A stretch of 64,000 nucleotides of DNA from Actinoallomurus iriomotensis (GCF_030269445.1 NZ_BSTJ01000003.1:310001-374000); one strand, 5' to 3'. Shown: positions 1 to 6,868, numbered from the stretch's first letter. Program-made: numbers and translations. The notes: generated from the letters alone by a model not told the origin.

Positions 1-2
1 AC

Positions 3-158
3 GGCGTCGAAGGCCTGGTCCACCTCAGCGAGCTCGCTGCATCGCCCATCGAGACGCCAGACCAAGCAGTGCAGATCGGCGACGAGGTCACGGTCGTCAT
101 CACTGACATCGACGCACCACGGCGCCGACTCTCCCTATCACGCCGCCAAGCCCGATAA
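3..158 (+). CDS. C-terminal end of an S1 RNA-binding domain protein (partial)
   Basis: The window opens inside a reading frame that ends at TAA 156-158. The 51 visible residues (GLVHLSELA near the start, then IGDEVTVVITDID and RRRLSLSRRQAR) match the last strands of an S1 OB-fold as found in ribosomal protein S1 and related RNA-binding proteins. The basic tail directly after the domain suggests this is the true C-terminus and that S1 is the last domain. The N-terminus lies outside the window, so full length and identity (a degraded rpsA copy, or a small S1-domain protein of an accessory region) cannot be decided. It sits next to a toxin-antitoxin pair and a tRNA-associated island, so it may be accessory rather than the housekeeping rpsA. 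Confidence 0.7.
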   Translation, partial: GVEGLVHLSELAASPIETPDQAVQIGDEVTVVITDIDAPRRRLSLSRRQAR

Positions 159-339
159 CAGACCTCGGCCGCAACGGCCCTACAGCGCCAGCACCAACCA
201 GTCCCGGCCAACACCCTCTGCACGTTTATCCGTACTCAGCTCTGCACTCCAAGGAGTACGCCGACAGTCAGGCGACGTGACAACGACCCGGTCCGATTCC
301 GCTAGCCGCCCCACGTCATATGAACGATCCGGCCGATCA

Positions 340-669
340 TCAGGCCACCTTGACGGAGTGAGGTCCGACACTGACGGTGATGTCCAGATGTCCGCCCAGC
401 GCGATCGCATAAGCTCGCAGCGTCTCAAGCTCCATCGCTTCGATCTTGCCGTTCTCGATCTGCGAGATGCGAGACTGGGACACACCGAGGACTTTGGCAA
501 GCTCAGCCTGCGTCTTCCCGACGGCCTTGCGCAGCTCCCTGAGATGATGGCCTGCAACGTAGGCATCGAGTTCGGCGCGCGCCTTCGCCTGCCGCTCAGG
601 GTCGGCCAACTCAGGATGCCGGCGGTGGGCCTCAGCCTTGACGTCTTGCCAGTTGCGTCCAGTACTCAT
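340..669 (-). CDS. higA: XRE-family antitoxin, HigA-like
   Basis: A 109-residue protein with one helix-turn-helix domain at about residues 42-95 (KTQAELAKVLGVSQSRISQIE is the typical XRE segment). It follows the toxin-like gene on the same strand with a 4-bp ATGA overlap, so the two are translationally coupled with the toxin first, the arrangement usual for HigBA. The N-terminal 40 residues are charged and helical and probably wrap the toxin. By family knowledge HigA neutralises HigB and represses the shared promoter, which should lie just upstream of 1040. Seen: domain, coupling and gene order. Inferred: antitoxin function. Confidence 0.8.
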   Translation of the reverse strand: MSTGRNWQDVKAEAHRRHPELADPERQAKARAELDAYVAGHHLRELRKAVGKTQAELAKVLGVSQSRISQIENGKIEAMELETLRAYAIALGGHLDITVSVGPHSVKVA

Positions 670-1040
670 CGGCCGCCCTCCTTGTCCTTCTCTGCCCGGT
701 AGTCGGCATACCGGGCTTCAGCGAGTGGGATCGCTTCCTCATACCAACGCGACCATCGCCCCGCCTTGTCACCGGCGACCAGGAAGATCGCCGCGCGATC
801 TGGGTCGAAGACGAACAGCATCCGGATCTCCGAACGACCGCGAGAGCCGGGCCTCAACTCCTTCAGGTTGCGCAGTGCACTGTGCTCCAACGTGTCGACG
901 AGCGGCCGACCCAGCGCGGGGCCCACAGCGGCCAACCGGTCGATGGCCTGCTCGATCAGCGCGGCCGAGTCCGGCTCGGACTCGCAAAGCTTCAGGAACC
1001 ACGTCTCGACGGGCTCTAAGAGGATGACGTCCCACTCCAC
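666..1040 (-). CDS. higB: RelE/HigB-family toxin (phage Gp49-like)
   Basis: A 124-residue protein with the PF05973-type HigB pattern: an N-terminal helix pair with LEPVETWFLKL, a central LKELRPGSRGRSEIRMLF strand region rich in basic residues, then AIFLVAGDKAGRWSRWYEEAI followed by a helical tail. Members are ribosome-dependent mRNA interferases; the conserved Arg and Lys residues in the central strands are the expected RNA contacts. Length fits the family and no frameshift or loss is visible, so it is probably intact. It overlaps the XRE gene by 4 bp and heads the operon. It lies beside a tRNA-derived direct repeat, which suits a stabilisation module of an integrated element. Confidence 0.8.
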   Translation of the reverse strand: MEWDVILLEPVETWFLKLCESEPDSAALIEQAIDRLAAVGPALGRPLVDTLEHSALRNLKELRPGSRGRSEIRMLFVFDPDRAAIFLVAGDKAGRWSRWYEEAIPLAEARYADYRAEKDKEGGR

Positions 1041-1546
1041 TGGGCCAATATAACCCCTGGCTCATACCCGCAGCACCTGGCCCCGAATCCACGTGCCTGA
1101 ACAAGACCCCGAGCGTCCGCCGTAGCATCCTCGCCGTTGCCGTCAGGGACGAGCCTCAAGGAGTAGCATTCGAATCCCGCTACCTGGGAAAACGAGAGCC
1201 TCCGGCCGGATTCGAACCGGCGACCTGCCGCTTACAAGGAATACGGACACCCCAGCTCGCGCACCGTCCGCTGAGGTGGACGGTGTTGAACGTATGCCGA
1301 TGGCTGTCCCCGGTTGGCGTCGTTGCCGTCACCGTTGCCGTCAGCCTTCCCTATCGCCGATGGCTTTACAGGACGCCATGGATCTTGGCGCCGCTCCCCC
1401 GCGGACCTGCACGGAGCCCCGAGCAGCTCCCGCAATGCCGCCGACGCATTCCGCGCATACTCCGGATCTTGAAACAGGCGCGCGGGTCTCACGGCTGTCG
1501 GCAAGTGGGGCCGCACGGGTTGCTTGACCTGATGCACCATATGCCC
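1041..1546. other. 500-bp non-coding stretch with attachment-site features
   Basis: No convincing gene is present between the toxin start and the gene at 1547. The stretch holds a 44-bp copy of the tRNA-Thr 3' part (1196-1239) and three copies of CGTTGCCGTCA at 1135-1145, 1321-1331 and 1333-1343. The last two are in tandem with a 12-bp period and lie on the opposite side of the tRNA fragment from the first. A short core flanked by repeated sites on both arms is how actinomycete attP regions are built. Open frames through here have poor codon usage and no ribosome binding site. Confidence 0.5.
1196..1239 (-). repeat. Direct repeat: 3' part of tRNA-Thr, putative att core
   Basis: This 44-bp sequence is identical to 2614-2657, which covers the acceptor 3' side, the whole T arm and the anticodon-loop region of the intact tRNA-Thr gene. 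The identity stops in the anticodon loop; the 5' half of a tRNA is absent, so this copy cannot make a tRNA. It has the same orientation as the intact gene and lies downstream of its 3' end, as expected for the displaced 3' end left when an element integrates into a tRNA. Confidence 0.85.
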
Positions 1547-1912
1547 ATGGCGCACCCTGCCCAGCAGTACTACAACCCAGACCTCACCGAAGAGGAGGAG
1601 CGAGCACTGCTTCGGCGGAACTACCTCCTTCTCCAGGCCGGTCAAGCCGCGCTGGGACTCATCAGCGCGGACATGCTCGCGCTAGCGGTAGAGCCTCGAC
1701 CTGATGCTGTGGTGATCCATGTCGCGGTCAGCCGGGAGACACCAGAACTCGCAGAGGACATCGACGACATCGTGTCCGATCTGAAAGCGTTCCTCTCCGG
1801 CGGCCCTGATCAGAACTCGACTATCACCGCGCGAGTCCATCTCGGCCCACCCGACGCCACCTGGCCCGGCTCCACCCAGGCGCTCCTATATGTGGCCAAG
1901 CCAGCGTCATGA
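1547..1912 (+). CDS. Hypothetical protein of the tRNA-Thr island
   Basis: Several in-frame starts are possible (ATG at 1532, 1541 and 1547). I take 1547, which gives about 121 residues; the frame is open back to 1283 but that part is Arg/Pro-rich and looks non-coding. The protein starts with an acidic helix (NPDLTEEEERALLRRNYLL), then a predicted alpha/beta body containing VVIHVAVSRETPELAEDIDDI and a C-terminal strand segment ending YVAKPAS. I recognise no family. The stop overlaps the next gene by ATGA, so the two form a two-gene operon. It lies between the two tRNA-Thr repeats and is therefore cargo of the putative element. Confidence 0.6.
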   Translation: MAHPAQQYYNPDLTEEEERALLRRNYLLLQAGQAALGLISADMLALAVEPRPDAVVIHVAVSRETPELAEDIDDIVSDLKAFLSGGPDQNSTITARVHLGPPDATWPGSTQALLYVAKPAS

Positions 1913-2346
1913 ATCACTCGCTGCGCCGAATCCTGGCCGTCAAGCCCACAGGCCCCTGGTTGGCGGTAGTCGACGGAGCCTGGCATGTCGAGTCGCCCGC
2001 CGGGGTCACTGATATCCCCTGGGAAAGATCACGCATGTGGCTACTCCCACTCCTAGAACGGCCACGTCCCGAAGCGGAGAGCGAGGCCAGAAAGGTCCTC
2101 GATCCCGGTGATCCAGACCTCGCCGAAGCGCTGCGAGCGATCGTGCACAGGGGGCTGACGGCATGGTCGGACTACTGGATCTTGCTCGCGCTGGATTGGA
2201 TGAACAATGACGAGGTCGAGCGCTTCGCAGAACAGTTGCACAAGATCGCTCACGACCAGCGCTGGTCGCAGGCTTCGCGGCACACTGCGAAACGGCTCTT
2301 GAAGCAGCGTGGGCTCTGGCCACCCGAACATCACCGACTTGCTTAG
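1909..2346 (+). CDS. Hypothetical protein, second gene of the island cassette
   Basis: A 145-residue protein starting at ATG 1909, overlapping the preceding stop by 4 bp. It has an N-terminal strand-rich part with several Trp (PWLAVVDGAWHVES, DIPWERSRMWLLPL), a short linker, and a helical C-terminal half (LAEALRAIVHRGLTAWSDYW, then EVERFAEQLHKIAHDQRW) ending in a basic tail. No family is recognised. Intact length and coupled translation suggest that it works with the upstream protein. Codon usage is a little less GC-extreme than in the chromosomal core genes further right, which fits acquired DNA. Confidence 0.6.
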   Translation: MNHSLRRILAVKPTGPWLAVVDGAWHVESPAGVTDIPWERSRMWLLPLLERPRPEAESEARKVLDPGDPDLAEALRAIVHRGLTAWSDYWILLALDWMNNDEVERFAEQLHKIAHDQRWSQASRHTAKRLLKQRGLWPPEHHRLA

Positions 2347-2453
2347 CCGACGGCTGGTCCCGCGCACGCGACGGATCCCCCTACCTGGTCACCCCGTCTG
2401 CCGACGGCCAGTATTACTTCGAGCTCAAACAGATCGAGGTCTTCAACCGCTGA
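2346..2453 (+). pseudogene. C-terminal remnant of an unknown gene
   Basis: Directly after the TAG of the previous gene, another frame encodes about 35 protein-like residues (ADGWSRARDGSPYLV, then ADGQYYFELKQIEVFNR) up to TGA at 2451-2453. There is no start codon or ribosome binding site, and upstream the frame runs into the preceding gene. The composition is unlike the Arg/Gly/Pro shadows common in this DNA, so I read it as the tail of a truncated gene at the element boundary. Its family cannot be told. Confidence 0.35.
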
Positions 2454-2545
2454 GCATTACGGCCGCCGGTAAGCCAAGAAGGAAACGCGGGCCCCCTCTT
2501 TTCGCCAGGGGGATCGGCTAAGCGCCTCCTCCGACCTCAACCCGT

Positions 2546-2604
2546 GGGGGGCGTGGGGGGCGGCAGCCCCTCACATCGGGGGGCTCCGGGGGGCCGCCCC
2601 CCGG
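2546..2604. other. G-run cluster and hairpin next to tRNA-Thr
   Basis: Four runs of six G (2546-2551, 2555-2560, 2578-2583, 2588-2593) occur within 48 bp, with loops of 3, 17 and 4 bases, a G-quadruplex-compatible pattern on the plus strand. The last run also forms a hairpin with the C-run at 2597-2604 around a 3-base loop. Read on the minus strand, this lies just downstream of the tRNA 3' end and may serve as its terminator. Confidence 0.45.
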
Positions 2605-2613
2605 ACCGGCACT

Positions 2614-2657
2614 GAGCCTCCGGCCGGATTCGAACCGGCGACCTGCCGCTTACAAGG
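2614..2657 (-). repeat. Direct repeat copy inside intact tRNA-Thr (putative att)
   Basis: This is the partner of 1196-1239, identical over 44 bp and contained in the functional tRNA gene. The repeats bound a 1.4-kb segment. tRNA-integrating elements normally restore the tRNA 3' end with their own copy, which explains why the gene here is complete while the other copy lacks the 5' half. Confidence 0.8.
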
Positions 2658-2687
2658 CGGACGCTCTGCCAGCTGAGCTACGGAGGC
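2615..2687 (-). tRNA. tRNA-Thr (anticodon TGT)
   Basis: Read on the minus strand from 2687, the gene has a 7-bp acceptor stem (GCCTCCG with CGGAGGC), a D arm with GCTC...GAGC, an anticodon loop CTTGTAA giving anticodon TGT, and a T arm GCCGG-TTCGAAT-CCGGC. Total length is 73 bases with a T discriminator and no encoded CCA. One mismatch at the outer end of the anticodon stem is tolerated in tRNAs. The gene is intact and is the probable integration target for the adjoining island. Confidence 0.93.
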
Positions 2688-2774
2688 TTGCTTCTTACAG
2701 CGTCACAACGATAGCGCGTGCGGCGGGGCCGGTGGGCTGGTCGGCGATCACGTCGGCTCGCCCCGGTGCCGCTC

Positions 2775-2798
2775 ATTAATGAATCGTGGTTCAATAAT
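2775..2798. promoter_or_regulatory. TetR operator-like palindrome over the tetR start
   Basis: Arms 2775-2785 and 2788-2798 are inverted repeats matching at 9 of 11 positions around a 2-base centre (ATTAATGAATC / GGTTCAATAAT). The site is strikingly AT-rich in its GC-rich surroundings and ends 3 bases before the GTG start of the TetR gene, so it probably overlaps the promoter and mediates autorepression. Confidence 0.75.
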
Positions 2799-2801
2799 GC
2801 C

Positions 2802-3401
2802 GTGGCACGTCCCAGGGAGATTTCGGATGAGCGGTTGCTGGATGCCGCCGCTCTTGTCATCAGTCGGCTCGGGCCGGCGTTCAAGCTCGCCGACGTCGCG
2901 GCGGAGGCTCGGGTGGCCGTGGGGACGGTGGCTCAGCGGTTCGGGTCCAAGCACGGGCTGCTCGTCGCCATGACCAGGACGGCCATCGAGCGGATGCGTG
3001 CCGGGACGCCGGACGAGAGTTCGCCCGTGGAGGCGCTCGTCTCCTCGTACGCGCCGCTGGACGATCCGCACACCGCCGCGCATCACCTCGCTCAGCTCGC
3101 CTTCGATCTCGCCGACGAGGAGCTTCGGGCGCTGATGGCCGAGTTCTACGCGGTCATGGAGGCCCGGATCGCCGTCCTGGTGCAGCGGGCAAAGGACGAC
3201 GGGCGGCTCGGCGAGGCGCCCCCGGCCGAGGTCGCCGCTCGGATCCTCACCGCGACGGCGGACGGCACGGCCGTTCACTGGTCCGCTCGGCCGCGCGGCA
3301 GGCTCACCGAGCGCATGAAGGCCGACCTCGGCGCGATCGTGGCCGGATGGCGCACCAGAGAAGAACACGACACCGGGAACGAGCAGAGGAGCGAGACATG
3401 A
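2802..3401 (+). CDS. TetR/AcrR-family transcriptional regulator
   Basis: I chose GTG 2802 because it follows the palindrome directly and gives a normal 199-residue TetR protein; the upstream extension to 2718 is Arg-rich and runs through the operator. The N-terminal helix-turn-helix is clear: ERLLDAAALVISRLG, then LADVAAEARVAVGTVAQRFGS at about residues 30-50. The helical C-terminal ligand-binding domain follows. The stop overlaps the start of the next gene (ATGA), so it is co-transcribed with an SDR oxidoreductase. It probably represses its own operon through 2775-2798 and is released by a substrate-like ligand. Ligand unknown. Confidence 0.9.
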   Translation: MARPREISDERLLDAAALVISRLGPAFKLADVAAEARVAVGTVAQRFGSKHGLLVAMTRTAIERMRAGTPDESSPVEALVSSYAPLDDPHTAAHHLAQLAFDLADEELRALMAEFYAVMEARIAVLVQRAKDDGRLGEAPPAEVAARILTATADGTAVHWSARPRGRLTERMKADLGAIVAGWRTREEHDTGNEQRSET

Positions 3402-4306
3402 CGCTGGACGGACAGGTCGCGGTGGTCACCGGTGGCACGCGAGGCGCCGGGCGCGGGATGGCGATCGAGCTGGGGGCGGCCGGGGCGACCGTGTACGTCA
3501 CCGGGCGGAGTACGCGGCGGGAACGGAGTCCGCTGGGCCGCCGGGAGACGATCGAGGAGACCGCCGAGCTCGTCACCGAGGCCGGTGGCCGCGGCGTCGC
3601 CGTGCGCTGTGACCACATGGATCGGCAGGACGTACGGGCGCTCGCCGCGCGGATCGAGGACGAGCAGGACGGGCGGCTCGACATTCTCGTCGACGACACG
3701 TGGGGCGGGGACCAGTGGATCGAGTGGAAACCGCTCTGGGAGCACGACCTCGACAAGGGGCTCCAGGCGGTGCGCAACGGGCTCGAGACGCATCTGATCA
3801 CGCTGCACACCCTGCTTCCGCTGCTCGTACGGCGGCGGGGCGGCCTGGTGGTGGAGATCACCGACGGCGATGACATGTTCAACGAGCGCTACCGGGGCTC
3901 GATGTTCTTCGACATGGTCAAGGTGGCCCTGACCCGGCTGGGCAAGATGCTCAAGGACGAGCTCGACCCGCACGGGGTCACGTCCGTCGCGCTGACGCCC
4001 GGCTTCCTGCGCTCGGAGGAGATGCTGGAGCATTTCGGCGTCACCGAGGAGACCTGGCGGGACGGCATCGCCAAGGACCGGTGGTTCGCGATCTCCGAGA
4101 CGCCTCGCTACATCGGGCGGGCGGTCGCCGCCCTGGCCGCCGACCCCGACCGGGCCCGCTGGTCCGGGCAGGCGCTCTCCTCCGGCGTCCTCGCCAAGCA
4201 CTACGGCTTCACCGACCTGGACGGCTCACAGCCGGAGGCGAGCCGGTACTTCGCCGAGGTCTACTTCGGCGACAAGAAGGACGCCGACGTCGCCGACTAC
4301 CGATGA
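3398..4306 (+). CDS. SDR-family oxidoreductase
   Basis: A 302-residue short-chain dehydrogenase/reductase beginning at ATG 3398 inside the TetR stop. The Rossmann cofactor motif is VVTGGTRGAGRGMA at about residues 9-22, with ATVYVTGRS following as in NADP-preferring members. The usual NNAG motif is replaced by VDDTWGG, and the catalytic region reads YRGSMFFDMVKVAL, so the canonical YxxxK is altered to a form lacking the usual Tyr in register. This is therefore a divergent SDR of the larger actinobacterial type that includes a C-terminal extension (SEASRYFAEVYF-like). Regulation by the coupled TetR protein is likely. Substrate unknown. Confidence 0.88.
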   Translation: MTLDGQVAVVTGGTRGAGRGMAIELGAAGATVYVTGRSTRRERSPLGRRETIEETAELVTEAGGRGVAVRCDHMDRQDVRALAARIEDEQDGRLDILVDDTWGGDQWIEWKPLWEHDLDKGLQAVRNGLETHLITLHTLLPLLVRRRGGLVVEITDGDDMFNERYRGSMFFDMVKVALTRLGKMLKDELDPHGVTSVALTPGFLRSEEMLEHFGVTEETWRDGIAKDRWFAISETPRYIGRAVAALAADPDRARWSGQALSSGVLAKHYGFTDLDGSQPEASRYFAEVYFGDKKDADVADYR

Positions 4307-4396
4307 GAAGAACTGTGACACCGCTCGACTAATGTGACGGAGGCATTCCACCGGCTCGCCGGCTCATACGTAGTACGCGAAAAGAGATCCCCCAGC

Positions 4397-5257
4397 ATGA
4401 GCATGCCCCCCGGTCCCCCCGGCCCCCAGGGCCCCTGGCAGGGACCCCCACCTCAGGGACCGCCGCCTCAGGGACCGATGCCCCAGGGACCGATGCCTCA
4501 AGGACCGATGCCCCAGGGACCGATGCCTCAAGGACCGATGCCCCAGGGTCCGCCTCCGGGACCGCCCGGCGCCTACCAGGGTCCGCCGGGACCGCCAGGT
4601 TTCCCCGGCCCCCAGGCGCCCTGGGCGGGGCCGGGAGCACCCCCGTACGGGATGCCCCCGCGCCGGAACAAGCGGGCCAGGATCATCGTGGCCGTCGCCG
4701 CGCCCGTCGTGATCCTGTTGCTCATCGTGGTCGCCAACCTGCTCCCCAACACCTCGGCGCCGACCGGCGAGTGGAAGGCGGGACAGTGCGTGTCGCCCGC
4801 CGGGCAGGTGGGAGACCAGGAGGGCAAGGCGTTCCACCGCGTCGGCTGCGACGCGTCCGACGCCGCGGCCAAGATCACCAAGATGACGTCCGCCGGGCTG
4901 ACCGGGTTGGAGCCGACCGACTGCCCCGACGACACCGACGCCATGGTCAAGGTCGACCAGTCCGGCGGCCACCTGGACCTCACGCACAATGTCGCGTGCA
5001 TCCGCAACATCAAGGCGCCGCACCCCGGTGACGTGGGGCAGGGCGGCGGGCTGTTCCGGGCCGGCGACTGCATCTCCGATCCGGCGGCCTCCTCCAGCCT
5101 GAAGGAGGTTCCCTGCGCCCAGTCGCACTGGGGCACGGTCGTACGGTGGGCGGACAGCGCCTCGGCCTGCCCACAGGGCGCCGACTACGACGCCGTCCGT
5201 ACGCTCGGCGGCTCACGGGCCCTGTGCGTACGCCGGGCCTCGGGCCAGACCAGCTGA
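4397..5257 (+). CDS. Proline-rich single-pass membrane protein with two Cys-rich LppU-like repeats
   Basis: About 286 residues from the ATG near 4397; a GTG at 4334 is possible but adds a non-repetitive stretch with no ribosome site. Residues 1-85 are Pro/Gly/Gln-rich with MPQGP repeats. A transmembrane helix follows at about 93-116 (IIVAVAAPVVILLLIVVANL). The outside part has two related modules, each with the spacing GxC...GC/PC...C...C (cysteines in GQCVSPAG, RVGCDAS, PTDCPDD, VACIRN and again GDCISDP, VPCAQSHW, SACPQG, ALCVRR). This resembles the actinobacterial LppU/SCO3897 family. The eight cysteines probably form disulfides. Function unknown; surface-exposed. Confidence 0.75.
   Translation: MSMPPGPPGPQGPWQGPPPQGPPPQGPMPQGPMPQGPMPQGPMPQGPMPQGPPPGPPGAYQGPPGPPGFPGPQAPWAGPGAPPYGMPPRRNKRARIIVAVAAPVVILLLIVVANLLPNTSAPTGEWKAGQCVSPAGQVGDQEGKAFHRVGCDASDAAAKITKMTSAGLTGLEPTDCPDDTDAMVKVDQSGGHLDLTHNVACIRNIKAPHPGDVGQGGGLFRAGDCISDPAASSSLKEVPCAQSHWGTVVRWADSASACPQGADYDAVRTLGGSRALCVRRASGQTS
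4442..4546 (+). repeat. 15-bp coding minisatellite
   Basis: Five near-perfect 15-bp units (GGACCGATGCCCCAG alternating with a form ending CCTCAA) from 4472 to 4546, preceded by two diverged units from 4442. They encode the pentapeptide GPMPQ. The alternation of two unit types gives a 30-bp higher-order period, a sign of recent expansion. Confidence 0.85.
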
Positions 5258-5304
5258 GGCCTGTCCCGAAGTCCCCGCAGGGCAGCGGGGCGGCGAGACA
5301 GGCC
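5258..5304. terminator. Repeated hairpin, bidirectional terminator-like
   Basis: Inverted arms GGCCTGTCCCG (5258-5268) and CGAGACAGGCC (5294-5304) enclose an inner CCCCG/CGGGG pair (5273-5277, 5286-5290). It stands between the convergent LppU-like gene and rlmB. A close relative with the same arms and inner pair occurs at 40593-40646, so it is a dispersed element as well as a likely terminator. Confidence 0.7.
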
Positions 5305-5319
5305 CGGCCGGCACCGGCC

Positions 5320-6231
5320 CTATGACGCGCGGTGGCGGGCGATCTCGTACAGCGCGATTCCGCCCGCCACGCCGGCGTTCAGCGACTCGGCCTTGCCCGG
5401 CATCGGAATGTTGACGAGCAGGTCGCAGGTCTCGGCGACCAGGCGGGACAGGCCCTTGCCCTCCGAGCCCACGACGAGCACGAGCGGGCCGGTCGCGGCG
5501 TCCAGGGAGTCGATCCCGTTCGCGCCGCGCGCGTCGAGGCCGGCCACGAACACGCCCGCCTTCTGGTACGCCTTCAGCGCCCGTACGAGGTTGGTCGCGC
5601 GGGCGACCGGCACCGAGGCGAGCGTGCCCGCCGAGGTCTTCCACGCTCCGGCGGTGACTCCGGCCGCGCGCCGCTCCGGTACGAGCACGCCGTGCGCGCC
5701 GAAGGCCGCGGCGGAGCGTACGACGGCGCCGAGGTTGCGCGGGTCGGTGACGCCGTCGAGGGCGACGATCAGCGTGGGCGAGCCGCGGTGCAGCAGGTCG
5801 TCGGGGTGCGCGTAGTCGTACTCGGGCACCTGCAGGGCGATGCCCTGGTGGACGGCGCGGTCGGTCAGCCGGTCGAGCTCGGCCTTGCCGGTCTCCAGGA
5901 GCGGCACGCCGGCGTCGGTCGCCAGCTTGATCGACTCACGGATGCGGTCGTCGGCGGCGCCCGTCATGACGTAGAGCGTGCTGGCGGGGATGCCGGCCCG
6001 CAGGGCCTCGACGACCGGGTTGCGGCCGGTGACGATCTCGGGGCCGTCCGGCGCGGACCGCCGGGACGGACGGTCGGCGGTGGCCGTGGCCGACTCGCGC
6101 CGGGGGCCGGTCGTGGCCGTCCCCGTCCGGGTGGCCGACTTGGCGGCGCGCGCCGTCTGACGCTGGCCGTACCAATGCCGGTCCTCGGCCTTCGGGGTGT
6201 GGCTCGACCCCTTCTTACGACGCTTGGCCAT
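5320..6231 (-). CDS. rlmB: 23S rRNA (guanosine-2'-O)-methyltransferase RlmB
   Basis: A 303-residue SpoU-class methyltransferase. The first 75 residues are a basic, low-complexity extension ([14 protein letters not shown]). The substrate-binding SpoU_sub domain starts near residue 85 ([22 protein letters not shown]) and the SPOUT catalytic domain near 155 contains [15 protein letters not shown] (motif 1), [14 protein letters not shown] (motif 2) and the knot segment [22 protein letters not shown] (motif 3). It methylates the ribose of a conserved guanosine in 23S rRNA. It is in the same orientation as cysS, as in the conserved cysS-rlmB pair, but a Clp N-domain gene intervenes. Confidence 0.95.
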   Translation of the reverse strand: MAKRRKKGSSHTPKAEDRHWYGQRQTARAAKSATRTGTATTGPRRESATATADRPSRRSAPDGPEIVTGRNPVVEALRAGIPASTLYVMTGAADDRIRESIKLATDAGVPLLETGKAELDRLTDRAVHQGIALQVPEYDYAHPDDLLHRGSPTLIVALDGVTDPRNLGAVVRSAAAFGAHGVLVPERRAAGVTAGAWKTSAGTLASVPVARATNLVRALKAYQKAGVFVAGLDARGANGIDSLDAATGPLVLVVGSEGKGLSRLVAETCDLLVNIPMPGKAESLNAGVAGGIALYEIARHRAS

Positions 6232-6277
6232 CCATGTCCTCCGCTGGTGCGCGGGGCGGTCTCGCCCCCGGCCCAGA

Positions 6278-6868
6278 CTACGCGGAGTCGCGGCCCGAAC
6301 CGTCCCGCAAAAGGCGTTCGATGCGCTCCAGGCGGTCCTCGATCGCGGTCAGGCGGCTCTCCATCGCGGACATGCCTCCGCCGCCGAAGACACCCGGCGA
6401 CGGCCGCGTCTGCTGACCGGCACGGAGCACGGCCAGGATGCCGTGCCGCACCTCCTCGGTGTCGACCTTGAGCCGGCGGAGCACCTCCACGCCGCCGTCG
6501 CCCTCGCGTTCGCCCTCGCGGAGCAGGCCGAGCAGGATGTGCTCGCTGCCGATGTAGTTGTGGCCGAGCTGCAGGGCCTCGCGGAGGGAGAGTTCGAGCA
6601 CCTTCTTCGCCCGCGCGGTGAACGGGATCTCGGCGGCGGGCGGCTGCTCGCCGCGGCCCAGCATCTCCTCCACCTGGTACTGGGCGGGCGCGAGCCCGGC
6701 GCCGAGCGACGTGAGCACGCGTACGGCCGTCTCGGTGTCATCGCGCAGGAGGCCGAGCAGGATGTGCTCGGTGCCGATGAAGTCGTGGTCGAGCAGCAGG
6801 GCCTCTTCCTTGGCGTAGACCACGACGCGGCGGGCGGTGTCGGTGAACCGCTCGAACAACTGGACCAC
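6278..6868 (-). CDS. Stand-alone Clp N-domain protein
   Basis: 196 residues. The start reads [22 protein letters not shown], very like the N-terminus of ClpC, and there are two Clp_N repeats: [20 protein letters not shown] (about 19-38) and [20 protein letters not shown] (about 93-112). No AAA+ module follows; the protein ends in a Gly-rich hinge and a predicted amphipathic coil ([17 protein letters not shown]). ClpC N-domains bind adaptors and substrates, so this could act as a ClpC competitor, adaptor or substrate decoy. It sits between cysS and rlmB, same strand, and is probably co-transcribed. Confidence 0.85.
   Translation of the reverse strand: MVQLFERFTDTARRVVVYAKEEALLLDHDFIGTEHILLGLLRDDTETAVRVLTSLGAGLAPAQYQVEEMLGRGEQPPAAEIPFTARAKKVLELSLREALQLGHNYIGSEHILLGLLREGEREGDGGVEVLRRLKVDTEEVRHGILAVLRAGQQTRPSPGVFGGGGMSAMESRLTAIEDRLERIERLLRDGSGRDSA

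Noticed and set aside
1196-1239. A second tRNA-Thr gene
   Set aside because: Only the 3' part is present; acceptor 5' strand, D arm and the 5' side of the anticodon stem are absent.
1283-1546. N-terminal extension of the first island gene from 1283
   Set aside because: The extra 88 residues are Arg/Pro/Cys-rich, run through the integrase arm-like sites and have no ribosome site; the downstream ATGs fit better.
3398-4306. Assigning the TetR-coupled SDR to a named enzyme
   Set aside because: The NNAG and YxxxK motifs are altered, so no specific reaction can be supported.
5332-6471. A 379-codon plus-strand frame over rlmB and the Clp N-domain gene
   Set aside because: It runs antisense across two well-supported genes and consists of shadow-type Arg/Gly/Val/His sequence.
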